From assembly GCF_030272615.1 (NCBI RefSeq), contig NC_081411.1:186108449-186172448 (forward strand): 64,000 bases of DNA, in the 5' to 3' direction. A program made the position numbers and the translations under genes. Within the stretch, counting starts at the first letter, position 1. Each line of letters begins with the position of its first letter. This DNA is from Cryptomeria japonica (taxonomy: Eukaryota > Streptophyta > Pinopsida > Cupressales > Cupressaceae). A model generated the notes under the pieces. That model was not told the origin of the DNA. It did not search any database and saw only the letters and a list, made by a program, of their open reading frames with translations. Below, piece by piece: positions 1-11,205 of the stretch.

Positions 1-192
1 AAATATACTGTTCTTAGATGATGTCTCAATTTGTTCCACTAACTCTTGAGAGTCTTGCAAATCATCAGATAATCTTCTTCTTCCTTTCAGATATTTTTGC
101 ATTTGTCTTTGCATGTTTGCAATCACTTGATTAGCATGATCCAGTTCTTCTTGCAGATACACAATCCTCTGAGATTGTTTATAGCCTTCCAT
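1..192 (-). CDS. Gag-like coiled-coil ORF, N-terminal part (element A)
   Basis: The minus strand is open from an ATG at 192 to the window edge (64 codons), starting MEGYKQSQRIVYLQEELDHA. It is rich in Gln, Glu, Leu and Arg with a heptad-like pattern, so a coiled coil is likely. It begins about 50 bases inside the primer site and LTR of element A, where gag starts in Copia-type elements. The gag-like ORFs of B (9907) and M (39832) also open with coiled coil. No zinc knuckle is reached before the edge. It is too short to show a family by itself; the call rests on position and composition. Confidence 0.55.
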   Translation of the reverse strand, partial: MEGYKQSQRIVYLQEELDHANQVIANMQRQMQKYLKGRRRLSDDLQDSQELVEQIETSSKNSIF

Positions 193-240
193 TGATAAGA
201 TCTTTCTCTTTAGGCAGTTAAACCCTTTTCCAAGATTCGA

Positions 241-254
241 GCTCTGATACAAAT
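241..254 (-). promoter_or_regulatory. Primer binding site of element A
   Basis: On the minus strand the site reads ATTTGTATCAGAGC, one base from the Copia-type initiator-tRNA-Met site TGGTATCAGAGC. It directly abuts the LTR end at 255. This fixes the element as minus-strand, with its coding region to the left and beyond the window. Confidence 0.7.
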
Positions 255-1400
255 TGTTAGGCCCAAGATGGAAAGCTAATGTACTGAGAGGGGAGGGGTG
301 AATCAGTACTCCAAAACTTTTCTTCAATAATTTTACTGTTATGTATTAACTGAATAGTGCAGTAACATAATATAAAGCTAAAACAAATAGATAACAATCA
401 TACATGATTCACTCAATAACATATTTATTTTGGTTATGTGGAAACTCTTGGTTAGAGAGAAAAACTATGGTGGGGATGGCACCCACAACTTCACTACTAC
501 AATAATAAAGAGTGCTCGGTTAGAGCTACATGTTTAGCTTTTTTTGATAGCTTACCCTATTAGGAGTATCAAGATTTGTTAGATCTACCTTGCTAAAGGA
601 TTTCATAACACTTAAACTAAATGATGCACCTGATTAGAGGCTTTACACTTTATAGACTTGATTAGAGTCTTTTACCCTGTTAAAGGTTTCTCTTACAACT
701 TCAAAATATTACAATAAAATCATTACAAATATCTGCAACTTTACAATTGGAATGTTATAGCAGATTCTATGTGCTTAGAATAAGTTACCTTGCTTATAGC
801 ATACCTCGGTAACCCATATAGTAACTCAGTAAACCCTTCTATTTACTCTATTCTTCAACTATTCTTTGAAAACCTTCTCGGTGACCTCTGTGTCTCTGTA
901 ACAATCTTCTTACACTCATGCACACACACATTCACTATCTTTAATTCTTCACTCATACTATATAAATAGATCTCTTATGATAGTGATCCATTCATTGCTT
1001 CAATCTTACAAATATGATTTATCGAATGAATTACCATGCAAATTATTTCATTGGTTAGATGACCTCAAAATCATACACAATCTTTAAGTACAATTCCCAA
1101 TGTGATAACGGTTAGATGTGCCTCGATCTTGTAACACTTTTTCATATGCATGTCCAGGTTCAATGAATCTGATAACACGTTTCACTCGGTGTATATCAAC
1201 TTAGTGTGTCATCTTTGTTGCTCGGTAGACATGAAATGATACTCAATAGACAGCTCAGTGTATACTATGTTTTGAGACTTACTTTCTTCTATAACCAACT
1301 AGACTATTCATACCGACTGAATGTCTCAGTAGAGATAACCGACTAGAGTATATAGTATAACTTTGACATAAAACTAATGGCAACTTGATAAGTAGTAACA
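255..1400 (-). repeat. 5' LTR of element A (Copia-like)
   Basis: On the plus strand it runs from TGTTAGGCCC to GTAGTAACA, so on the minus strand it starts TGTTACTAC. Positions 589-1400 match 62767-63574, the LTR of element I, and there the same end abuts a polypurine tract. A TATA-like stretch (ctatataaatag) lies near 958-970. The right edge at 1400/1401 is where T1 coding sequence begins abruptly, so A is inserted into T1 and the rest of T1 lies beyond A's left end, outside the window. Confidence 0.75.
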
Positions 1401-4400
1401 AAGATGAGAGTTCATCTTCTCCTATGGAGGAAGATGACAACTTTTCTCTTCATAATGCATCCATTTTGGATGAAGGTAGCACTAGTCGTTCCAATGAAAA
1501 CGGTAGTTCAAATGATGTGTGGACTCTTGAGTTTGATGGTAGCTATGCTACAAATGGATCCAAAGCTGGCATAGTTCTCATATCTCCTAAGGGAGAGATC
1601 TTCCCTTATTCCTTCAAACTACAATTCGCTAATACTAACAATAAAGCTGAATATGAGTTGCTTTTGTTAGGAATGAGCATTGCATTGAAAAGAGGAATCA
1701 GAATTCTTCACGCGCAAGGTGATGCAGAATTAGTAGTTTGTCAAGTAAGGAGTATGTATTAGACTAGAAATGATAGACTCGGCCATTACCATAATTTGGT
1801 ATGGGAAAATATTGAAGATTTTGATGCTTTTAGCATCTTAGTTATGCCTCATGAGTACAATGATATGGTTGATTCCCTTGTTGTTTCAGCTACTTTGTTG
1901 ATTCCCCATCTTGGCTTTGGTCAAGATTAATACATTATTAAATTAATCAGTATACCTAGTGTACCTAAAAATTGGGATCATTGGCAGATGTTCAATGATG
2001 ATAAGTAGAATAATAATTTCCTGCAAGTAGAAGATGGTTTCAATAACCTATACTTTGAAGGGAGTAATTCTCTTACTTCTTTCTCATCAAATTAAATGTC
2101 TGGAACATCATCTGAATCGAATGAAAATATTCTTTAGCTGAAAGGAAATAAAATTCCCAAGGGGTTGGTTTCCATTGAAAAAAAATTTGATCAACATGAT
2201 CGTTATATCAAGAGACGACAACAAGAAAGTGTTGATTCTCCTATGGGATATGAAAAATATAATATTGGCTCAGATGAAGCCCTCAAATTTGTTAATATTG
2301 CCAATAACTGCACTTCGGATCAAAGAGATCAGTTTATTCATCTTTTGCGCCAATACCATGATGTCTTGGCATATTCATATGATAATCTTAAATCTTTTCA
2401 ACCCCAAGAAGTGCAACATGATATTACCCTCAAGATTGGTGTAGTCCCCTTTAGATAAAAGCAGCACCAGTATAATCCAAAAGTTTTAGGTATCATTCTT
2501 TCTGAGATTAAAAATATACTTGATGCTCAAATTATCTTTCCAATCCATCATTCAACATGGTTGGCAAATATAGTGCTAGTGCGTAAAAAGAATGGAGAAA
2601 TATGAATCTGCGTTGATTTCAGAAATCTTAACCAATTGTCACTCAAGGATAATTATCCATTACCAATCATGGATCAAGTTTAGCAAATAGTGACGGGTTC
2701 TAAAATGCTCTCTATGTTAGATGCATTTTTAGGATACAATTAGATTGAGGTTAGTGAATCTGATCAGCATAAGACTGCATTCACTAATTTGTGGGGCACA
2801 TTTGCCTACCGCAGAATGCCTTTTGGGTTGATCAATGTAGGAGCTACTTTCCAATGAGCTATGGACTTGGCCTTCCATTGTATCATGGGAAGATATATTG
2901 TAGTATATCTTGATGATCTAACTCTTTTTTCCAAAGACCATGAGAATCATCTTTTTCACCTAAAAGATGTACTTGAAAGATGTCAGAAGCATGTCATTTC
3001 CCTTAACCCCAAGAAGTCATTTTTAGGGGTGATTGAGGAAAAACTCCTTGGTCATATTGTTTCCAAGGAGGGAATAAAAATTGATCCTAAAAGGGTTAAA
3101 TCTATTCAAACTCTTCCTCTGCCATCCAATAAGACCATTGTTCATTCCTTCTTTGGTAAGGTACATTTTCTATAGAGATTCACTCCTAACTTTGCAAAAA
3201 AGACTCGTCATATCATGGATATGATGAAGGGAAAGGTTGTTTTCTATTGGAATTCATAAGGAAAAGCTACATTCAATGAAATCAAGGATGCAATCACCTA
3301 TGCACCTGTATTGGTATGTCCCAACTACACTAAGGAGTTCATCATGTATAGTTATACTTCCGAGCATACTATGTCTTCTATTCTGATGCAAAATAATTAA
3401 GAAGAGATTGAATCTCCTATTGCTTTCATGAGTTTTCCTTTAAAGTCTCATGAACTCAAGTATTCCTCTATTGAGAAGAATTCTTATGTTGTTGTGAAAG
3501 CAGTCAAGAATTTATGTATTTTATATCTTAAATTCTCATACCATTGTGTTAGTCTCTGATACATTAGTCAAGTCTATCTTGACACAATAGGAGTTTGCCA
3601 CAAGAAGAGGGAATTGGATTTCCAAAATCCAAGAGTATGATTTGGAGATTAGGCCTACGAAGCTTGTTAGAGGAAGAGGACTTTGTCAGCTGATGGCGGA
3701 AGGGATTCCAAAGGAGCAAGAATTGGATGATTTTGAAGATCTTCCCAAGGTGTTGTTTGTTAGCACCATTGATGAATGGTACTCTAATATAGCATTTTTC
3801 TTGACTTATGGTGAATGTCCACAACATTTGTCATTCAAGGAAAAGAGGATATCAAGTTGAAAGTTGGGAACTTCATATTATGGGATACTAGTTTGTACAA
3901 AAGAGCAATTGATGGTACTTTCCTTCATTGTGTTGACAAAGCACAATAAATCAAATAGCTAGAATCTTTCCATGATAAGGCTTGTAGTGGTCATTTGTCC
4001 ACACCATTGACTGCTCACAAAATTTTGAGAGCTAAGTATTATTGGCCTATTCTCTTTCAAGATGCTTTTAGATGGGTGCGTAAATGTATACATTATCAGT
4101 AGCTTGTGGGCAAACAAAAACTTGCAACATTACCATTGAAACTAGTGATTGTTGAAGAACGTTTCCAACAATGGGGCATTGATTTCATTGGTGTGATCAA
4201 TCCTTCTTCAAGTGTAGGTCATTCGTAGGTTCTTACTGCTATAGATTATTTCACCAAATGGGTGGAAGCAATACCGGTAAAGAACACTACTTCTAAGATA
4301 GTGTGCAGATTCCTCAAGGAGAATATTATTTCTAGATTTGGTGTTCCATACAATATTGTGATTGATAATGCAGCCACATTTTCTTCCTCTAAAATTTCAC

Positions 4401-5041
4401 AATTTGGCTTTGAATATAGTATTTTATTAACCCATTCATCTGATTATTACCCCCAAGGTAATGGTCAGGCGGAATCAAGTAACAAAAATTTGATTACCAT
4501 TATTCAAAAACTTGTGGAAGAAAATTAAAGGTCTTGGCATAAGGCTCTTTTTGATTATTTATGGGCGGACAAAATTACACCCAAAGGGGCTATTGGAATG
4601 TCACCATTTCAGCTTCTTTATGAGATCAATGCAGACATACCCCTCACTTTGGAACTTCCTGCTCTTAAATTGGCTAAAGAAATTGAAGACCAAACTTTTG
4701 AGAATACTTTAGACAAAAGGATCATGTACCTTTCTTAGCTGCAAGAACAAAGAACACAAGTGGTGGACCAGATCGCTCAGCACCAACAACAAGTCAATGT
4801 CCTTTTTGAAAAAAAAGCAAAGAAAAGAGGATTCCAAGTTGGTGATCATGTGTTGCTTCGAGATAAGCAAAGGGAGCCAAAAGGTTTACATGGAAAATTT
4901 GATTCTTTTTGGCGAGGACCTTTCACTATTCATCGTATTGTTGGAGAAGATAGTTTTAACTTGGCTTATCATGATGGTACACCATTTGCACTGCCCTATA
5001 ATGGTCAGCATTTGAAGAATTACTTTAAATTGAAAGTTTGA
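1401..5041 (+). pseudogene. pol: Decayed Tat-type pol: aRNH - RT - RNH - integrase (T1)
   Basis: Domains in order. (1) aRNH at 1520-1920 (WTLEFDGSY, then NNKAEYELLLLGM, GDAELVV). (2) Linker with IPKGLVSIEKKFDQHD. (3) Reverse transcriptase at about 2430-3170, with the YLDD catalytic box at 2906-2917. (4) Degenerate RNase H at 3320-3560, lacking the usual first Asp. (5) Integrase at 3950-4700, with D at 4364 and E at 4472 spaced D-35-E (PQGNGQAE); the second Cys of the zinc-binding HHCC is Tyr. (6) C-terminal GDHVLLRDKQ segment ending at 5041. At least eight in-frame stops fall at expected Gln or Arg codons. Most Tat elements carry aRNH after RNH; here it precedes RT, an order I believe occurs in some plant Tat subgroups. 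Non-functional. Confidence 0.88.
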
Positions 5042-7147
5042 GGTAACTTCTTGTAAATAATGTCTTTTTCTTTTTTCTTTTTTCTTTTTTCTTTTTGTCT
5101 TTTGTTTGTTTGTTTTGCGTTGATTGACTCTGTGGCCCAATGGATAAGAGGAAGGCACTAAGAGATCTGGTTTCTATTCTTTCACAATCTTGAAAGATAA
5201 ATGAAATAATTCCCTAGTCAGAACCAGTTGTTGTCCTCATTTTTGTTTTCAAAAATGAAGGATGATTACATGAAACTTTTGTCAAAAAAATGAAAATTTT
5301 ACTCTACAACACGCTTCCCGAGGCCAAATTTCAACTAATCCTTGGACTGTCTTAATCCTTAGTCCATCCTCGAATTAAGATTCAAATTTTCTCACATTCT
5401 AGGTTTGTTTACTATGTCTTTCCTTCAATTTTGGGTTTTTTCTCCCTGACTGCAGGTGGGAAATTTTCCTTGAATTGCAACTTTTAATGATTTTGTTTGT
5501 TTTAGTCTTTGTAGGGAAATTTTTGGCTAATTACAAGTGCACTTTATTGAAAAAAGAACTTGTAACTTACATTTTATTTCCCCCTTGATGCTTTTTGTCT
5601 TTTTTAGTTTTAATAGGGATTTTTTGGATAATTTACAAGTTAATTTGAAATTGCATATTTATAAATAACTTGTAATTCTTTTCTAAAACCCCTATTTTAA
5701 TGTCTTTTGCTTGTAATAGGGATTTTAAACCCCTATTACATGTGTTAAGTTATTAGAACTTCTTGTAGGGATTTTATTTTCCCTTTACAAGTAATTTGTA
5801 ACTTACACATCTCTCTCCATAACCCGGTTTTGCTTAGAAATGAAATAAAGTGACAATTTTAAACTTGCTATTGTGCCCAAAAAACCTGATTTTCATCATA
5901 AAGTGTAAATTGGGGAGTTTTAAACTTGTAATTGCATTTCCAAAATCCGATTTTGGCTTGTTGACAGAAAAGTAACATTTTCAACTTGCAATATGGGAAT
6001 TAAAACCCAATTTTCTCTATTGCATGAAAATGAAACTTGTATTTCTTTCCCAAAAACCCGATTTTCCTCTCCTAAGACAATTTTGCCATAAATTCTTTCC
6101 AATTTTTGTATTAAAATTCATGGACCAGGGAGGCATTTTTGTTGCACGGTGATTTGTGTGACCTATAGGACACATTGCTGCTGATTTGGTGAATGATTCA
6201 ACCCTTATTTTCTGCTAAACTATTTTCCATGTGATTCCTAACACCCACATTTTGGTGGATCCAAACTTCACAAAGCTGCAATCTCCTAAGTCATTTTTGC
6301 TTTCCATGCTAAGGCGTTGGGGTTTGATGGAGGATTGACCACTTCTTATGCCTCTAATTTTTCTTTTGTTGTCATGTTTTTCTACCCAAGGCATTTTACA
6401 AAAGAATGGAAAGGTTTTAGAATATGGTTTATTCTCTATTTAAGAGTTCTTCCTCCTCCTTTCAAAGATTGATCATCTTTTTGAAGAGGCATTTTTAGTT
6501 TGAAGTAAGGTATGATTTCTTTCCTTTATTTATTTCATTTTCTTGTTTTCTTGTCTTCTTTTTTTTCCTTTCTAGTTGTAAATTTAAATATATGTTTATT
6601 TTGCCCCAAAAATCGATTTTATGAGAGATATTTTCCCCTTTGTAAAGCAATTTTTGAATTGCATTGTTCTTCCCCATTTTCCCTCTTTACTTTTATTCAT
6701 GATTTAAATATTGATTACAAGTTGGATGAAAATCATTGTTCTTCCCTTATGGTTACAAGAATTTAATCATAATTTTTCAAAATTCCAAGTTGTAAAGATG
6801 AAAAATACCCATCCTTCTAAAATCAGGTTTTTAGAACTGGATTGCATTTCCAAAGTTCTTCCCATTTTCTTGGAAATGACATTCCCAAAATCTTCCCATT
6901 TTTATCCATCCATATCACCTATATCCGTACTTTCTATTCATGTCATTTCCCACAATTCTAATTCTCATTTTTTATTCATTTCTCCATTTTCCGTTTTACA
7001 AGTATACTTGCATTCAGGTTTTAAAAATCCGATTGCATGTGCACTCTTCACAACTTTTGTACTTGTAAAATTTTCCCCAAGATCTTAAATTGGTCAAATT
7101 CAATTTCCACTATTCTCATTTATTTCCCATCTTTCTCTCACAAAATC
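5042..7147 (+). other. Non-coding spacer between pol and extra ORF (T1)
   Basis: No credible gene; the small ORFs on both strands are low-complexity T- or A-rich chance openings. It begins with a pyrimidine-rich run (5057-5110, repeats of CTTTTTT). From about 5450 to 6110 a degenerate motif recurs every 60-100 bases: ACTTGTAA followed by CCCAAAACCCGATTTT (for example 5917-5955 and 6031-6065). Traces recur near 7010-7080. The repeats suggest an old tandem array rather than coding DNA. Confidence 0.5.
5126..5148 (+). pseudogene. tRNA-like fragment (resembles the 5' half of a tRNA-Arg)
   Basis: The stretch from gactctgtgg to gataag resembles the acceptor strand and D arm of plant tRNA-Arg, including an A-box-like TGGCCCAATGG. 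The anticodon arm and T arm that should follow are not recognisable, so this is not a tRNA gene. It may be a captured tRNA 5' half or a SINE-like head, or a chance match. Confidence 0.3.
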
Positions 7148-8692
7148 ATGAAGTGCAAGGATTGGGAGTTCTTCCCATTTAAAGAAGGAAAAATGTTAGT
7201 TGCAGCATATTATGATGTTGCCTTAACACTTTTAAGTCGTCATCGCAATATACCAAGTTGTCCTTCAATGTCAGATTTACCAGCCTCTCCTATTCCAAAG
7301 AAGATGAAGCATAAATATGACAAGTATCAGAGTGAAGTTTCACCTTCGCAAGTTTCCTCTCCTTTGGATCGCATAAAAGATACGAAGATAGGGCATGTGG
7401 ACATGTCAGAATTTGTCAAGAGAGTGGAGGATCTGCAGGATAGTAATATGTAGCGGCTGTTGGATAGCCACATCCATCATGCATCCTCTTTCTAGTGGCT
7501 GCCCTCAAACCTGAATTTGTTCTCTCTTGCACCCATCGCTTTGACAAAGAGATAAGAACCATTAAAAATGATGATGGTGAAGCAATAATCCATCTTGATG
7601 CAGATACAATTGAGAAATTCTTCAGAATACCACTAGCACCTGTTTATATGGAAATTTCAAAGGATAGTGTAGCCGAGTACTATATCAAGAGGGAAAAGAA
7701 CTATAAATGTCATATTAAAAGGTGGATTCATGAGCCACGAGCTGCCTTCTCAAAGTGGGATAAGTTGTACCATTGCGATTTTAAGTGGGAAATTGGAGAC
7801 ATCATAACTCTCCTCAGTAGGATGATGGGTCTTGAACACTCCAATGTTTTTGACCCCTGGATGTATCAGTTTACCATGTTCATAAGAAAATCCCATCATA
7901 TATCATGGGGAGAGATTATCAGTGAAGCTTTATGCAAGCAACTTGCAGTAGTCCCTACCACCATGACTTTCTACATGAATCCATACTTAGTGTATTTGAC
8001 AATGTCACTCAGACATTTCCTTGGTATTTCTACCAAGGGTGACCGCTCGCTTATACCTATATGGGAATATTATGATCAGATGCCTTTGAGACCGAGAAAA
8101 TTCTATTTCAAAAGAGTTCAAGATGCATTCTTTGGCTACTTATTTTCTAGTATGATAGGACTCTAAACAACAGAAGGGTGTCAAATGAGGCATGGGAAAG
8201 AGTGAATGAGTATGGGTGCTTGTTTCTTCAACCTTTATCTATATGAGAGTTGGATTCTATAGTGGGTAGTCATAGATGCTCCCTAGATACCTGACTGATA
8301 AGATCATTCTTATGGAGTCGGGAAGGCAGATCATGGTTGTGCATGCTCATCATTCTGCTAGACATAAGGTTGGAATGGGGATTTGTACAACAAACCCATT
8401 AAAAATTGGTCAGTATTATCTTGTCACTTCCATCAAAGCCAAAGCTATGGAGACTGAGATGCAGGAGATTAAACTCAAAAGGTTTAAGTCCAAGGAAGAT
8501 TTTGATTTGTGAGGTATGAAGGAAAAGATCAAAAAGTCCTTCATGCATGTGCATCATATTGAGGATATCTAGTTAGATCTTCATACAAAAATGGAGGTTC
8601 TCAAGATGGACTACTAGAGGCTTACTGTTGAGAAGGTTATCAATCTAAACTTGGTGGACGTTCCACAAAGAATGATCGATGATGGTTATGTG
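7148..8692 (+). pseudogene. Extra ORF downstream of pol, 5' part (T1), function unknown
   Basis: It starts at ATG 7148 (MKCKDWEFFPFKEG). The first frame stops at 7453, the best block is 7495-8166 (223 codons, entered by a frameshift), and the frame resumes at 8276-8512 and up to 8692. The block is mixed alpha-helical in composition, with Trp- and Tyr-rich patches such as YYIKREKNYKCHIKRWIHEP, and has no motif I can name. It lies 3' of a Tat integrase in the same orientation. Its general look (N-terminal globular part, charged coiled-coil tail) resembles the aORFs of B and M, but I cannot align them convincingly. Continued at 21988 beyond element B. Confidence 0.6.
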
Positions 8693-9856
8693 TGTTGGCA
8701 TTCTTGATGATGATGTTGTGATTGTCATTGATGGACACACACTTGCTTTGAGATCACTTTTTGTATGTATGAGTTATACTCAACCAATATTTTTTCCAAC
8801 TGGTATTATGTATTATTATCTTTAGACTATCAGTGTTTTGCAGAAAAGTGTTTACCGATCTCAAGTGGTATGAAGACCTCAAGTGGTATGTAGACCTCAA
8901 GTGGTTTGAGGATCTCAAGTGGAATGAAGGAACTTAAGCGACAGTTATCATTTTTCCTAGTCTTCATTTTTGACAACCGGTAATCGATTAAATGTATGAA
9001 CTGGTATTACTCTATGATGAGTTACCAACCGGTATTTTTGTGATGAGTTATCATCCACTGACACTTTGGTAGTGATTCTGTATCATTTTACCAAATGTGA
9101 CTAGATGCACTTAACCTAAGAACTTGCAATGTAATCCTATTGGACCGACATGAAATCAGATTCCTTTATTAGGACAACATGTCTAGGGTTTTAGACATTG
9201 TTAGGGTTTTAGGTGGTTGATGAGTTTTTTGTATGTGCGATCTTAGAAGAGAAGATCTGGTCTGAGTGAAGAAATAGACTATAGATATATTGAAGACTGA
9301 AGCAATGCTGAAATGCATTAACAATGAGCTATCATGGATCTAACCAAGAAGACTATGCTATTTTCTAGATCACTCAATTGTTGATTACTCACATCTTTGA
9401 CAAGTCTGAGACCCTTAATCGGGTAGGCCCAGAAAAGCCTTTGTAAATCCTCTAACAAGGTGGTTCACAATTGTGGATCTGAAATCCTCTCACAAGGTAG
9501 TTTTTGATCAGACTTATCTCCTAACATAGATCGAGATTCCTAACAGGATCTATTCTAGTGAAGAACATTGTATGACCTTGAGAGGTCTGACCTTAAGTGG
9601 TCTGGTTTCTATTCTATAGATAGTTACTTGTGAGTCTCAACTCACTGTGGTTTTTCCCATTTGGGTTTCCATGTGAAAATCTCGTGTTATGGTGATTGTG
9701 CTCTTGTGGGTGAATGCCTTATTTGTTGTTTGGTTTGCATTTGCTTTAACCAGTTTGTTAGTAAATATGTTATATCGGTTGACTGCTAAATTTTTTAAGT
9801 GTTTGAGTTTAGTATTTTTTGGTATACTAATTCACCCCCCCTCTTAGTATTCCTCA
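8693..9856 (+). repeat. 5' LTR of element B
   Basis: It starts TGTTGGCATTCTTGATG and ends TAGTATTCCTCA just before the primer site. It matches 20842-21982 over its whole length with scattered substitutions and one small length difference: near 8875-8935 this copy repeats the motif ctcaagtggt(a/t)tg(a/t)aga three or four times and the right copy has fewer. It contains TTGTCATTGATGG at 8722-8734, shared with the LTRs of M and H and nearly with G. Confidence 0.88.
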
Positions 9857-9870
9857 ATTGGTATCAGAGC
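9857..9870 (+). promoter_or_regulatory. Primer binding site of element B
   Basis: ATTGGTATCAGAGC directly follows the LTR. It is the classical Copia-type site complementary to the 3' end of initiator tRNA-Met and shows the plus orientation of B. Confidence 0.88.
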
Positions 9871-9906
9871 CAACCTTTCTATAATTCTAACCACTTGGAA
9901 GGAGAT

Positions 9907-10684
9907 ATGGGGGAATACACTATGAGGGAACTTACTCATCAGCTCACTCAAACTGAGAAAGCCTATGATGAACTCAAAGTCAAATATAAGGCCTCTATGG
10001 CAAAATGAAGAGAGCATGTTGAGAAACTGATGGAGCTAACTGAAAATAATTCTTCTGATGAAGCAGACATGGAAGCCCTAGTTGAAGAAGTTGAAAACCT
10101 AAATGAGTCTAATGCCAACCTAAGAAGGGAACTGGAAGGACTGACTATCAGAATGTGTCAAGAGCTTGAGAACCAGAGGAAAGCTGAAGATCTGGTAAAA
10201 GACAAAGATCATTAGATCTCCAAGCTAAAGCAAGAAATCAGTGCACTTATCGCTTATCTCCAAGAGAGTAAAGTGGAAAAAGAAGAAATGCAAGGTGAAC
10301 TAAACATGGCTATTTCTGAGAATGCAACCTTGAAGGAGTCCAATGCTTCTATTACCAAGGAAATCACTGAAACAAAGGAGATACTTGCCAAATTCAATCA
10401 GAGTGCTACTAAGTTAGAGTAAAAGCTTGAATTAGCAAAATTGGTGAAGAATACTAATGGACTTGGTTTCTCTGGGTATGAGGAAGGTGAGACCTCTAGA
10501 GAAAAATATGTAGCATCAAAGAAGCAACTGACATCAAAGGATAAAGGAAAGCAAAAGTTCAAACCTTTTTTCTTTAATTGTCTCAAGGAAGGACATACTA
10601 CTAATGTATGTAGAAATAAGGCTTACAATAATTTTCCTTACTTTCTAAACAATAAGCCTAGATCCAATAGATTCAATGAAAACT
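9907..10684 (+). pseudogene. Gag-like coiled-coil/zinc-knuckle ORF of B, 5' part
   Basis: It opens at ATG 9907 (MGEYTMRELTHQLTQ), 36 bases after the primer site. About 200 residues of coiled coil follow, then a basic segment and a degenerate zinc knuckle FNCLKEGHTTNVC (10575-10613). In-frame stops lie near 10006, 10213 and 10420. The segment LTIRMCQELENQRKAEDL matches MTMRLCKDIEDRKKNEED of M's gag-like ORF, so the two are homologous. Element C is inserted at 10684, inside the knuckle region. The ORF lacks the standard Copia gag core I can recognise in element E. Confidence 0.75.
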
Positions 10685-11205
10685 TGTTAGAAATTGGGAT
10701 CTAAGGAAACTAATAATTATAAACAAGATTATAAAGTAAATGAAATATGAAACATACATGCAAAATGTACGCATTACACAAGAAATACATGGGGAAAACC
10801 CTTTCAGGTAAAAAACCCCATAAAGCATCATTTAATTAAAACACTTACAAATATAGTCTATAATAAAATAGACATGAACCTGGGGACACTCCTCCAATAC
10901 TTCCACATGACCAATAATACCTCATATGCATAATCATACAACTCACCATAAAGCTCCAAATTCACACACCTCTCAAATGAGAGAGAACCTCCTTAAATAT
11001 AAGAGGAAGGGTGACTTCACTAGTCACACCTTTTCAATAACCCCCACTCATAAATAATTAATAATCTAATAGTTATTAGATTATAATTATTTCAAATGGG
11101 ATATGCTTATAAAGCATATAATATATAAGGTTTTATAACCTTATATTAGAACATTATATATAAATGTTATAAGGATGTGATCCCTAATAACATTATGTTC
11201 TAACA
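10685..11205 (-). repeat. 3' LTR of element C
   Basis: This is a 521-bp LTR with perfect 8-bp terminal inverted repeats TGTTAGAA/TTCTAACA. It is paired with 15861-16382. The segment ctaatagttattag and neighbouring inverted AT stretches lie at 11060-11160. A minus-strand purine tract flanks its right edge. Confidence 0.9.

Noticed and set aside
5126-5200. A functional tRNA gene
   Set aside because: The anticodon and T arms and the B box are not present.
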